Below, piece after piece: positions 1 through 14,385 of a stretch of DNA of 47,098 bases. The translations under genes and the position numbers were made by a program. The stretch covers positions 1 through 47,098 of the forward strand of contig DAOTEJ010000013.1 of the NCBI GenBank assembly GCA_035454085.1, read 5' to 3'. Under the pieces are notes generated by a model that did not search any database, was not told the DNA's origin, and saw nothing but the letters and a program-made list of their open reading frames with translations. This stretch comes from DAOTEJ01 sp035454085 (GTDB lineage Bacteria > Pseudomonadota > Gammaproteobacteria > Burkholderiales > Burkholderiaceae_F). The stretch's first letter is position 1, and every line of letters begins with the position of its first letter.

Positions 1-1
1 A

Positions 2-2728
2 GTGCGCCGCCTCCCAGTTGGGTCCGGCACCCACTTCGGCGAGCAGCGGCACCTTCAGTTCCGCCACCCCGCTCATCAGACGCGGCAACTCGCGGCGCAT
101 GAGTTCGAGCTCGGCCTCGGGGACCTCGAGCACCAGTTCGTCGTGCACCTGCATCACCAGACGGCTGCCCGCCTGCTGGGTGTGCAGCCAGCGCTGCACG
201 GCGATCATCGCGAGCTTGATCAGGTCGGCCGCCGTGCCCTGCATGGGCGCATTGATCGCCGCGCGCTCGGCACCCTGGCGGCGCGGGCCGTTGGGGCTGT
301 TGATCTCGGGCAGCCACAGGCGCCGGCCGAACACGGTCTCGACATAGCCGTGGCGCTTGGCCTGTTCGCGCGTGCGCTCCATGTACCTGGCCACGCCGGG
401 ATAGCGCATGAAGTAGCGGTCGATGTAGAGGCGCGCCGCGTCACGCTCGATGCCCAGGTTGCTGGCCAGGCCGTAGGCGCTCATGCCGTAGATCAGGCCA
501 AAGTTGATCACCTTGGCGGTGCGGCGCTGGTCGGCAGTGACCTCGTTGACCGGCACGCCGAAGACCTCGGCAGCGGTGGCGCGGTGGATGTCCTCCCCGG
601 CGCCGAAGGCCGCCAGCAGCCCCTCGTCGCCCGAGAGATGGGCCATGATGCGCAGCTCGATCTGCGAGTAGTCCGCGCTCAGGATCTGGTGCCCCGGCGG
701 CGCCACGAAGGCCTCGCGGATGCGCCGCCCCTCCTGGGTGCGCACGGGGATGTTCTGCAGGTTCGGGTCCGACGAGGACAGCCGCCCCGTCACCGCCACC
801 GCCTGGCCGTAGTGCGTGTGCACCCGCCCGGTGTTCGCGTCCACCATCTGCGGCAGCTTGTCGGTGTAGGTGGACTTGAGCTTGGCCAGCGCACGGTGCT
901 CGAGCAGCACCTTGGGCAGGGGGTAGTCCTCGGCAAGCTTGGACAGCACCTCCTCGTCGGTCGAGGGCACGCCGCTGGCGGTCTTCTTGGCCACCGGCAG
1001 GCCGAGCTTGCCGAACAGGATCTCGCCGATCTGCTTGGGGCTGCCCAGGTTGAAGGGCTGGCCGGCCAGCTCGTGGCAGCGCACCTCGAGCTCGCGCAGG
1101 CGCAGCCCTAGTTCCCCGCCCTGGCGGATCAGCAGATCGCGGTCGATCAGCACCCCGGTGCGCTCCATCTCGAACAGCACGCGCGAGACGGGCAACTCGA
1201 TCGCCTCGTACACCCGGCGCAGTTCGGGCGCGTGCTCGAGCCGCGGCCACATCGCACGGTGCAGCGCGAGCGTGACCTCGGCATCCTCGGCCGCGTAGTC
1301 GGTGGCGCGGGCGAGTTCGACCTCGTCGAAGCCGATCTGGCTCGCTCCCTTGCCGCATACCTGCTCGTAGGTGATCGTGGTGCGGCCCAGCCAGCGCTCG
1401 GCCAGGCTGTCCATGTCGTGGGGCTTGTGTGCCTCGATCACGTAGCTCTCGAGCAGGGTGTCGTGGGCGATGCCGGCCAGGCGGATGCCGTGGTTGGCGA
1501 ACACGTGGGCGTCGTACTTGGCGTTTTGCAGCACCTTGGGCTGGTGTTCCGCTTCCAGCCAGGGGCGCAGACGCTCGAGCGTGGCCGCGAGCGGCAGCTG
1601 CTCGGGCGCGCCGGGATAGCGGTGCGCGAGCGGCAGGTAGCAGCCCTCGTGCTCGCTCACCGCCAGCGAGATCCCCACCAGGCGCGCCGCCATCGGGTCG
1701 AGCGAGGTGGTCTCGGTGTCCAGCGCCGTGAGCGCGGCCCCGTCGATGCGGGCCAGCCAGTCGTCGAGGCGCGCCTCGGTGAGCACGGTCTCGTAGTGCA
1801 CCGCCGGCTGCGTCGCTGGGGCGGGCGCATCCTCGCCGGCGGCCACGCTGTCGCGCGCCGCCGGTACGGGTGCCGGGCCGGCGAGTTCGCGCATCCAGGT
1901 GCGGAACTCCCAGCGCTCGAAAAGCTCGCGCAGGCGCGCGGCGTCCGGTGGCTGGGCGGTGAGTGCGTCGAAGTGCGGGACGTGATCCTCGAGCTCGCCG
2001 TCGGTCTTGATGGTCACCAGCACCCGCGCAGTGGGCAACCAGTCCAGGGCGGCACGCAGGTTCTCCCCCGCCTTGCCGCCCACCTCGGCGGCGCGCGCCA
2101 CCAGCGCGTCGAGCGAGCCGTACTCGGCCAGCCACTTGGCGGCGGTCTTGGGCCCGACCTTCTCGACGCCCGGCACGTTGTCGACCGCGTCGCCCACCAG
2201 GGTCAGGTAGTCGACGATGCGCTCGGGCGGCACGCCGAACTTGGCCTGCACCCCGGCGACGTCGAGGGACTCGTTGCTCATGGTGTTGACCAGGGTGACG
2301 CGCTCGTTGACGAGCTGCGCCATGTCCTTGTCGCCGGTCGACACCACGCTCTTCACGCCGTGCGATTCGGCGTGACGCACCAGGGTGCCGATCACGTCGT
2401 CGGCCTCGATGCCGGGCACCTCGATCAGCGGCCAGCCCAGCGCGCGCACCGCCTCGTGGATCGCGGGGATCTGCGCCGCGAGATCCGGCGGCATGGGCGG
2501 GCGGTGCGCCTTGTAGTCGGGGTAGATCTCGTCGCGGAAGGTCTTGCCCTTGGCGTCGAACACGCAGGCCAGGTACTCGGCCGGCACCTGGGCGCGCAGG
2601 GTGCGCAGCATGCCTATGAAGCCGCGGATCGCGCCGGTGGGCTCGCCCGCGGCGGTGCGCAGGTCCGGCAGCGCGTGATAGGCGCGGTATAAGTAGCTCG
2701 ATCCATCGACCAGCAGCAGAGTCTTCAC
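2..2728 (-). CDS. polA: DNA polymerase I
   Basis: Repair and Okazaki-fragment-maturation polymerase with 5' nuclease, 3'-5' exonuclease and polymerase domains. The 909 codons start at GTG (reads MKTLLLVDGSSYLYRAYHAL) and end ...GPNWEAAH, the usual PolA C-terminus; the next base, position 1, would begin the stop codon, so the protein is complete although the stop is outside the window. The proofreading motif DTET lies at residues 337-340, so the 3'-5' exonuclease looks intact. Polymerase motif A (DYSQIELR) starts at D686, the O-helix RRTAKVINFGLIYG follows, and motif C (VHDE) has D863. These sit 19 residues before E. coli D705 and D882. No strong Shine-Dalgarno precedes the GTG. Only 28 bp separate it from the divergent LOG gene. 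Confidence 0.97.
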   Translation of the reverse strand, partial: MKTLLLVDGSSYLYRAYHALPDLRTAAGEPTGAIRGFIGMLRTLRAQVPAEYLACVFDAKGKTFRDEIYPDYKAHRPPMPPDLAAQIPAIHEAVRALGWPLIEVPGIEADDVIGTLVRHAESHGVKSVVSTGDKDMAQLVNERVTLVNTMSNESLDVAGVQAKFGVPPERIVDYLTLVGDAVDNVPGVEKVGPKTAAKWLAEYGSLDALVARAAEVGGKAGENLRAALDWLPTARVLVTIKTDGELEDHVPHFDALTAQPPDAARLRELFERWEFRTWMRELAGPAPVPAARDSVAAGEDAPAPATQPAVHYETVLTEARLDDWLARIDGAALTALDTETTSLDPMAARLVGISLAVSEHEGCYLPLAHRYPGAPEQLPLAATLERLRPWLEAEHQPKVLQNAKYDAHVFANHGIRLAGIAHDTLLESYVIEAHKPHDMDSLAERWLGRTTITYEQVCGKGASQIGFDEVELARATDYAAEDAEVTLALHRAMWPRLEHAPELRRVYEAIELPVSRVLFEMERTGVLIDRDLLIRQGGELGLRLRELEVRCHELAGQPFNLGSPKQIGEILFGKLGLPVAKKTASGVPSTDEEVLSKLAEDYPLPKVLLEHRALAKLKSTYTDKLPQMVDANTGRVHTHYGQAVAVTGRLSSSDPNLQNIPVRTQEGRRIREAFVAPPGHQILSADYSQIELRIMAHLSGDEGLLAAFGAGEDIHRATAAEVFGVPVNEVTADQRRTAKVINFGLIYGMSAYGLASNLGIERDAARLYIDRYFMRYPGVARYMERTREQAKRHGYVETVFGRRLWLPEINSPNGPRRQGAERAAINAPMQGTAADLIKLAMIAVQRWLHTQQAGSRLVMQVHDELVLEVPEAELELMRRELPRLMSGVAELKVPLLAEVGAGPNWEAAH

Positions 2729-2756
2729 GCGTCACCCACGAGCCCGGAGCCCGTCC

Positions 2757-3494
2757 ATGCTTGATTCGACCAAGAACATCCCCAGCCTGCGCGGCATCAC
2801 CATGCCCGAGCGCGCCACCAGCCAGAAGGCGCGGGAGTCCTGGCACCTGTGGGGGATTATCTCGGAGTTCGTCGAAGCCTCGGAGCGGCTCTCGGAGATC
2901 CGCCCGGCGGTATCGATCTTCGGCAGCGCCCGCACCCTGCCGGGCAGCCCGGCCTACGCACTCGCCGAGGCGATCGCCCGCCAGTTGTCGGACGCCGGCT
3001 TCGCGGTGATCAGCGGCGGCGGCCCGGGCATCATGGAGGCGGCCAACAAGGGGGCGCACGCGGGAGCCTCGCCCTCGGTGGGACTGAACATCGAGCTGCC
3101 GCACGAGCAGTCCGGCAACCCCTACCAGGACATCGCCCTGCGCTTCCGGCACTTCTTCGCGCGCAAGGTGGCGTTCGTGAAGTACGCCTCGGCCTACGTC
3201 GTGCTGCCCGGCGGCTTCGGCACCCTGGACGAGCTGTTCGAGGCGCTTACCCTGATCCAGACCCGCAAGGGCCGGACCATCCCCCTGGTCCTGGTGGGCA
3301 GCGAGTTCTGGGGCGGACTGATCGACTGGATGCGCGCCCGGCTGGTGGCCGAAGGCATGATCAGCCCGGAGGACATCGATCTGCTCAAGCTGGTGGACGG
3401 CCCGCAGGCCGCGATCGACGCGATCTTCGACTTCTACGAGGCGCGCGGCTTCGCCCAGACCCAGGCCGAGCGCGAGCAACTGCTCTACCTCTGA
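2757..3494 (+). CDS. LOG family protein (TIGR00730; lonely-guy nucleotide phosphoribohydrolase-like)
   Basis: 245-residue Rossmann-fold protein of the LOG/TIGR00730 family. Members hydrolyse nucleoside 5'-monophosphates to the base and ribose 5-phosphate, and some activate cytokinins; the substrate here is unknown. Visible motifs are SIFGSART, SGGGPGIMEAANKGA and the diagnostic PGGFGTLDELFEALTLIQ, with the catalytic Arg/Glu region intact. It belongs to the longer group that carries an N-terminal extension containing ARESWHLWGIISEFVEA. The ATG at 2757 has a GGAG 7 nt upstream; an internal ATG at 2802 is an alternative without a visible ribosome site. The gene is divergent from polA. Family assignment is firm, biochemical role is not. 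Confidence 0.9.
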   Translation: MLDSTKNIPSLRGITMPERATSQKARESWHLWGIISEFVEASERLSEIRPAVSIFGSARTLPGSPAYALAEAIARQLSDAGFAVISGGGPGIMEAANKGAHAGASPSVGLNIELPHEQSGNPYQDIALRFRHFFARKVAFVKYASAYVVLPGGFGTLDELFEALTLIQTRKGRTIPLVLVGSEFWGGLIDWMRARLVAEGMISPEDIDLLKLVDGPQAAIDAIFDFYEARGFAQTQAEREQLLYL

Positions 3495-3525
3495 ATCCCG
3501 CGCCCCCATTGCCACTGCCGCCGAC

Positions 3526-3531
3526 TACAAT
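3526..3531 (+). promoter_or_regulatory. Candidate -10 element (TACAAT) just upstream of an ATG
   Basis: TACAAT matches the sigma-70 -10 consensus at 5 of 6 positions in otherwise very GC-rich sequence. It ends 6 bp before the ATG at 3538, so a transcript started at the usual distance would be nearly or fully leaderless. A TTGCCA at 3509-3514 resembles a -35 box, but the 11 bp spacer is too short. Confidence 0.35.
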
Positions 3532-3537
3532 CGAGCC

Positions 3538-3993
3538 ATGAGTTCCTTCCTCACGAGCACCACTGCGCTGGCCTTGGCCCTGTCTGCGGGCATGGCCCTG
3601 GCGCAGGGGCGCGCCGTCGCGCCGCCGCCTCCCACCGAAGCGCCGGCTGCCGCGCCAGGGGCGCCTGCGCCTTCGAGTTCACGGCGCGTGGCGGCCGAAT
3701 TGCCCGCCGCCGACAAGGCCGCGGCCGAGAACCCCCCGGCAGCAGCGGCGTCCGACCCCGGCCTCGTGCCCACCGAGCAGGATCTGGCCGAGGCGCGTGC
3801 CCGGCCGCCGGCCGAGCGCGTCACGCGCATCGAGCAGGTGCGCCAGGGCAACCAGGTCACCGAGGTCGTGGTCACGCCCGCGAATACCGAGCGCAGCTTC
3901 GTGATGCAGAACCGCCCCGACCGGCCCGACACGACGCCTGGCAACACGGGCGGCACGCTGACGGTGCCCATGTTCTTCAACTGGGACTTCTGA
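3538..3993 (+). CDS. Secreted or periplasmic hypothetical protein (possibly DUF2782-like)
   Basis: 151 residues. The N-terminus (MSSFLTSTTALALALSAGMALAQ) is a signal peptide with a probable cleavage after ALA. A low-complexity Pro/Ala stretch follows (about residues 23-80), then a conserved-looking C-terminal part, VTRIEQVRQGNQVTEVVV...TLTVPMFFNWDF. I recall small DUF2782 proteins between polA and thrB in Pseudomonas, and position, size and the short beta-rich C-terminus fit that family. This is recollection plus context, not a demonstrated match. No catalytic motif is visible. The gene lies 22 bp before thrB and may be co-transcribed with it. The ATG lies only 6 bp after a -10-like TACAAT. 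Confidence 0.75.
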   Translation: MSSFLTSTTALALALSAGMALAQGRAVAPPPPTEAPAAAPGAPAPSSSRRVAAELPAADKAAAENPPAAAASDPGLVPTEQDLAEARARPPAERVTRIEQVRQGNQVTEVVVTPANTERSFVMQNRPDRPDTTPGNTGGTLTVPMFFNWDF

Positions 3994-4015
3994 TCCCGGC
4001 ACAAGCGCGTCCTTC

Positions 4016-4990
4016 GTGGCGGTCTTCACTTCCATCTCGGCCGCCCAGGCGCGCGCTTTCCTGAAGCACTTTCGCATCGGGGAGCTGGTCGAGCTGCGCG
4101 GCATCCCCGCCGGCATCGAGAACACCAACTACTTCCTCACCACCACCCAGGGCCGCTGGGTGCTCACCGTCTTCGAGCGGCTCACGCCCACGCAACTGCC
4201 CTTCTACCTCGGGCTGATGCGTCACCTCGCGGCGCGCGACCTGCCGGTGCCCTCGCCCCAGCTGAGCGACGAGGGCCGGCTCCACGCCACGCTGGCCGGC
4301 AAGCCGGCGGCGATCGTCACCCGGCTGGGCGGCCACGAGGTCTCCGCGCCCACGCCCGCGCAGTGCGCCCTGGTGGGCAGCATGCTGGCGCGCATGCATC
4401 TGGCGGCCGCCGACTATCCGGTGTTCCAGCCCAACCTGCGCGGCATCGGCTGGTGGAAGAGCACCGCGCCGCTGCTCGAGCGCTTCCTGACCCAGGAGAG
4501 CTTCGAACTGCTGGTCGAGGAGGTGGTGCACCAGGACAGCTTCACGCGCAGTGCCGCCTTCGAGGCGCTGCCCCAGGGGCCGGTGCACGCCGACCTGTTC
4601 CGCGACAACGTGCTGCTCGAGCAGGCCGGCACGCGCGAGGAGCACATCGGCGGGGTGATCGACTTCTACTTCGCGGGCTGCACCGCCTGGCTCTACGACC
4701 TGGCGGTGACCATCAACGACTGGTGCATCCACGCGCAGACGGGGCTGTTCGACGAGCCACGCGCCGCGGCCCTGCTCGACGCCTATCACGCCGCCCGCCC
4801 GCTCACGGAACTGGAGCACCAGCACTGGCGCACCGCGCTGCGCGCCGCCGCACTGCGCTTCTGGATCTCTCGCCTCTACGACCTGCACCTGCCGCGCCGC
4901 GCGGAGTTGCTCACTCCCAAGGACCCGGTCCACTTCGAGCGCGTGCTGATCGCGCGCCGCACGGCCCGCACCCTGCCCTGGCCCGCCTAG
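4016..4990 (+). CDS. thrB: Homoserine kinase (choline-kinase-like type)
   Basis: Phosphorylates L-homoserine in threonine biosynthesis. This 324-residue protein is the aminoglycoside-phosphotransferase/choline-kinase-fold form found in proteobacteria, not the GHMP-kinase ThrB of E. coli. Evidence is the N-terminal GIPAGIENTNYFLTTTQGRWVLT (nucleotide-binding lobe), the catalytic-loop motif HADLFRDNVLL (HxDxxxDN) near residues 193-203, and the metal-binding GGVIDFYFAG that follows. The start is GTG at 4016 (MAVFTSISAAQA), giving the usual family length of about 315-325 residues. It sits between a secreted hypothetical protein and the BPSS1780-family gene, 20 bp upstream of the latter, a common betaproteobacterial arrangement. 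Confidence 0.94.
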   Translation: MAVFTSISAAQARAFLKHFRIGELVELRGIPAGIENTNYFLTTTQGRWVLTVFERLTPTQLPFYLGLMRHLAARDLPVPSPQLSDEGRLHATLAGKPAAIVTRLGGHEVSAPTPAQCALVGSMLARMHLAAADYPVFQPNLRGIGWWKSTAPLLERFLTQESFELLVEEVVHQDSFTRSAAFEALPQGPVHADLFRDNVLLEQAGTREEHIGGVIDFYFAGCTAWLYDLAVTINDWCIHAQTGLFDEPRAAALLDAYHAARPLTELEHQHWRTALRAAALRFWISRLYDLHLPRRAELLTPKDPVHFERVLIARRTARTLPWPA

Positions 4991-5010
4991 ACACGCCCCA
5001 CCGAACCCGC

Positions 5011-5808
5011 ATGGATCCCCGCACCCTGCCCGCCCGCGCCGGACTCGACTGGCTGCGCGACGCGCTGCGCCTGTTTCGCCGCCAGGCCTTCGCCTTCACC
5101 GCGCTGGTGATCCTTTACCTGTTCGGGCTGATGCTGCTGGCCAGCGTGCCGCTCGCCGGCCTGGCGGTGGCCGCGCTGCTGGTGCCCTTCGGCACGCTGG
5201 GCCTGACCGCCGCAGGGCGCGAGGCCGAGGCCAACCGACCGCCCCTGCCCGCCCTGCTGCTCGAAGGCTTTCGCAACCCGGCGGCTCGCCTGCCGCTGGC
5301 GCGACTGGGGCTGCTGCAGGCGGGCCTGATGTTGCTGGTGAACCTGGTGGTGGGCCTGCTCGCCGCCGACGCGGTGGAGCGCTGGACGGTGGTGGACGGC
5401 CAGATCGATCCTGCGAGCCTGATGCAGAACATCCCCTGGGACGCGCTGCTCGCGGGCGCTCTGCTGTACGTGCCCGCGCTCATGGCCACCTGGTACTCGC
5501 CCATGCTGATCGGCTGGACCGGCATGCCGGTGGGCAAGGCGGTGTTCTACAGCTTCTTCGCCTGCTGGCGCAATCGCGGCGCCTTCATCGTGCTGGGCCT
5601 GCTGCTGTTCGGACTGATCGCCGCGGCGGCCATGCTGCTCGGGCAGTTGCTGGCGCTGCTGGGTCTGCGCGGCGCCACGGCGTCGCTGCTGATGACGCCG
5701 CTCGCGCTGGTGATGAGCTCGATCGCCTACGCGACGCTCTGGCCCATGTGGCGCAGCGTGTTCGGAGCGGCGGCGCCGGCCGCGGCGATCGAGGCACCGC
5801 GCGAATAG
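5011..5808 (+). CDS. BPSS1780 family membrane protein
   Basis: 265-residue integral membrane protein with about six hydrophobic segments (for example ALVILYLFGLMLLASVPLAG, LALLLFGLIAAAAMLLGQLL-like regions and a terminal TPLALVMSSIAYATLWPMW). It matches the BPSS1780-family pattern: a cytoplasmic N-terminus with LDWLRDALRLFRRQ, a central W-[YF]-[SA]-P motif (ATWYSPMLIGW), and the downstream GKAVFYSFFACWRNRGAF. Function is unknown; the family often neighbours thrB in Burkholderiales. The ATG at 5011 was chosen because upstream codons in frame lie inside thrB. It converges on uvrD with a 10 bp gap. Confidence 0.85.
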   Translation: MDPRTLPARAGLDWLRDALRLFRRQAFAFTALVILYLFGLMLLASVPLAGLAVAALLVPFGTLGLTAAGREAEANRPPLPALLLEGFRNPAARLPLARLGLLQAGLMLLVNLVVGLLAADAVERWTVVDGQIDPASLMQNIPWDALLAGALLYVPALMATWYSPMLIGWTGMPVGKAVFYSFFACWRNRGAFIVLGLLLFGLIAAAAMLLGQLLALLGLRGATASLLMTPLALVMSSIAYATLWPMWRSVFGAAAPAAAIEAPRE

Positions 5809-5818
5809 CGCCGCGCGG

Positions 5819-8131
<2,313 letters not shown>

Positions 8132-8190
8132 GGAGGCGGCGGATTGTACGGGCGCGCCGTGCGCGCGCCGGGCCGCCACCCCCGCCCGCC

Positions 8191-8196
8191 TATAAT
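8191..8196 (+). promoter_or_regulatory. Candidate -10 element (TATAAT) for leuS
   Basis: A perfect TATAAT lies 39 bp upstream of the leuS ATG, in the GC-rich gap between the divergent uvrD and leuS starts. No recognisable -35 hexamer occurs at 16-18 bp. Transcription would begin near 8203. Confidence 0.45.
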
Positions 8197-8235
8197 CGTG
8201 CGCAATCTCAAGCACTTGGACCGGTCACACGCGTC

Positions 8236-10860
<2,625 letters not shown>

Positions 10861-10862
10861 GC

Positions 10863-11354
10863 GTGCGCCGCCGCCTGCTCCTTGCCTCGCTCGGGCTGGG
10901 CCTTGCCGGCTGCGGCTTCCGCCTGCGCGGCGAGCAGGCCATCGCGCTGCGGACGATCTATCTGGCCGTGCCGCCCAACTCGGCGGTGGGCGCCGAGATC
11001 GCCCGCAACCTGCGCGCGGCCAGCGACGTCACCCTGGTCAACGATCGCAAGCAGGCGCAGGGCATCGTCGAGCTGATGGGCGAGACGCGCGACCGCGAGG
11101 TGCTGGCGGTCAACGCCGAGGGCCGCGCGCGCGAGTTCACGCTGCGGCTGATCGTGCGCTTCCGCGTGGTGGCGCCCGACGGCACCGAACTGCTCGCGCC
11201 GACGGTGCTCGCTGCGCGGCGCGACATCAGCATCAACGATGCCGACATCCTGGCGCGCGAACAGGAGGAAGGTCTGCTCTATCGCGACATGCAGAGCGAC
11301 CTGGTGCGCCAGATGGTCAACCGCATCGCGGCGATCAAGCCGGATGCAACTTAA
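10863..11354 (+). CDS. lptE: LPS-assembly lipoprotein LptE
   Basis: Outer-membrane lipoprotein that plugs LptD in the lipopolysaccharide export machine. 163 residues start at GTG (VRRRLLLASLGLGLAGCGF). LAGC is a lipobox, with Cys17 as the lipidated residue and no Asp at +2, consistent with outer-membrane sorting. The mature start GFRLRG is the usual LptE opening. Later features are VNAEGRAREFTLRLIVRF and the closing LYRDMQSDLVRQMVNRIAAI, both characteristic. The position between leuS and holA is the classic location. It overlaps holA by 11 bp. Confidence 0.93.
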   Translation: MRRRLLLASLGLGLAGCGFRLRGEQAIALRTIYLAVPPNSAVGAEIARNLRAASDVTLVNDRKQAQGIVELMGETRDREVLAVNAEGRAREFTLRLIVRFRVVAPDGTELLAPTVLAARRDISINDADILAREQEEGLLYRDMQSDLVRQMVNRIAAIKPDAT

Positions 11355-12383
11355 GGGCGCCCAGCTGGCCGGCCTGCTCGCCCGCGCGGCGCGCGAGGCG
11401 AAGCTTGCGCCGGTATGGGTGGTCACGGGCGACGAGCCGCTGCTGGTGATCGAGGCCGGCGACGCGATCCGCGTGGCCGCTCGCGCCCTGGGCTATGCCG
11501 AGCGCGAGGTGCTCACCCTCGAGGCGCGCTCCGACTGGTCGCCACTGGCCGAGGCGGCCGCCGGCCTGTCGCTGTTCGCCACGCGCAAGCTCATCGAAGT
11601 GCGCCTGCCCTCGGGCAAGCCCGGCAAGAACGGCGCAGAGGCGCTCGAGCGGCACGCGGCGGGCGCGTGCGAGGACGTGGTCACCGTGCTCAGCCTGCCG
11701 CGCCTGGACAAGTCCGCTCGCGAGAGCCGCTGGTTCACCGCACTGGCCGCCGCCGGACACGTGGTCGAAGTCTTTCCGGTCACGCGCGCCGAGCTGCCGG
11801 CGTGGATCGGCGAGCGGCTGCGCCGTCAGGGGCAGTCGGCCACCGCCGAGGCACTCGAATTCATCGCCGACCGGGTCGAGGGCAACCTGCTCGCGGCACA
11901 TCAGGAGATCGGCAAGCTCGGGCTGCTCTTCCCGGGTCGCGAACTCGCGCTCGCCGAGGTGCGGGAGGCCGTGCTCAACGTCGCGCGCTACGACATCGGC
12001 GACCTGCAGGCCGCGGTGCTGGCAGGCGACGCCCCACGCTGCGCCCGCACCCTGACCGGGCTACAGGCCGAGGGCGCGGCCATCCCGCTGGTGCTGTGGG
12101 TGCTGCTCGAGGAGATCCGCGCCTGGCTGCGCGTGCGAACCGCGGTCGACGCCGGCCGGCCCTACGCCCAGGCCGCGCGCGAGGCGCGCGTGTGGGGGCC
12201 GCGCGAGGACGCCCTGCGCCGCGCCCTGACCCGCGTGGACGTGGCGGGTCTTGCGGCCGCCCTCGTCCATGCCGCCGACATCGATCGTCTGGCCAAGGGC
12301 CTGCGCGCGCCGGGGCGCGACTCCAACCCCTGGGTAGAATTGCGTGCTCTGGTGGCGCAACTGGCCACCGGCACCCGCCCCGC

Positions 12384-12387
<4 letters not shown>
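11344..12387 (+). CDS. holA: DNA polymerase III subunit delta
   Basis: Clamp-loader subunit that opens the beta sliding clamp; 347 residues from ATG 11344 (MQLKGAQLAGLLAR). The N-terminal AAA+-like domain carries WVVTGDEPLLVIEAGDAIR, followed by LTLEARSDWSPL, VLSLPRLDKSARESRWF and FIADRVEGNLLAAHQEIGKLGLLFPG, all typical of HolA. The C-terminal collar-type helical domain includes LVLWVLLEEIRAWLRVR. Its start overlaps the end of lptE by 11 bp and its stop overlaps the proA start as ATGA, so translation is probably coupled along the operon. Confidence 0.94.
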
Positions 12388-13703
<1,316 letters not shown>

Positions 13704-13782
13704 CGCCCTTGCCCTGCGCCACGCGCCCGCCCGCCGCGCGATCCGCGACCAACCCGACCCGCTCCGACACCAAGGACGCCGC

Positions 13783-14385
13783 ATGGCCAGCCACATCGAC
13801 TACTACATGACCCCGGTCTCGCCCTACACCTGGCTGGGACACGCGCGCCTGCGCCAGATCGCGCAGGCGCACGGGGCCGAGATCCGCCTGCGGGTGATGG
13901 ATCTGGCCAAGGTCTTCCCGGCCTCGGGTGGCGTGCCGCTCAAGGACCGGGCACCACAGCGCAAGGCCTACCGCCTGCTCGAGCTCGAGCGCTGGCGCAC
14001 CTGGCTGGGGGTGAGCATGAACCTCGAGCCCAAGTACTTCCCGGTGGCCTCGCAGCCCGCCGCCACGACCCTGCTGGCGGTGCGCGAGCGCCACGGCACC
14101 GAGACCGCGCTCGACGTCGCCGGCGACCTGATGCGCGCGGTGTGGGCCGAGGAGCGCAACATCGCCGACGCCACCACGCTGGCCGAGATCCTGTCCGCGC
14201 GCGAGCTCGACGCCGGGCCGCTGCTGATGCACGCCGTGTCGGCCGAGATCGAGGCCACCTACGAGGAGCACACCGCGCAGGCGATCGCCGCCGGGGTGTT
14301 CGGCTCGCCGAGTTACGTGGTCGACGGCGAACTCTTCTGGGGCCAGGACCGGCTCGACTTCGTCGAACGGAAACTCGCCGGGTGA
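13783..14385 (+). CDS. 2-hydroxychromene-2-carboxylate isomerase family protein (DsbA/GST-kappa fold)
   Basis: 200 residues of the thioredoxin-like DsbA/GST-kappa superfamily. The start MASHIDYYMTPVSPYTWLG contains the SPYxxLG glutathione-binding segment with Ser where true DsbA proteins have CxxC. The C-terminal GVFGSPSYVVDGELFWGQDRLDFVE (cis-Pro loop plus FWGQDRL) is the hallmark of HCCA isomerases. In naphthalene degradation the family isomerises 2-hydroxychromene-2-carboxylate with glutathione. No aromatic-degradation genes are near, so the true substrate is unknown. Its stop overlaps the next gene's GTG by 2 bp, suggesting co-transcription. Confidence 0.88.
   Translation: MASHIDYYMTPVSPYTWLGHARLRQIAQAHGAEIRLRVMDLAKVFPASGGVPLKDRAPQRKAYRLLELERWRTWLGVSMNLEPKYFPVASQPAATTLLAVRERHGTETALDVAGDLMRAVWAEERNIADATTLAEILSARELDAGPLLMHAVSAEIEATYEEHTAQAIAAGVFGSPSYVVDGELFWGQDRLDFVERKLAG

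Noticed and set aside
441..3515. 1024-codon open frame on the minus strand across polA and the LOG gene
   Set aside because: It is out of frame with polA, Arg/Gly/Ala-rich and has no motif; long empty frames are expected at this GC content.
12335..12340. TAGAAT as a -10 box for proA inside holA
   Set aside because: It is a single hexamer without a -35 partner, and proA is already translationally coupled to holA.
13783..14385. DsbA disulfide oxidoreductase
   Set aside because: It lacks the CxxC motif and a signal peptide; the SPYTWLG and FWGQDRL motifs fit the HCCA isomerase/GST-kappa group.
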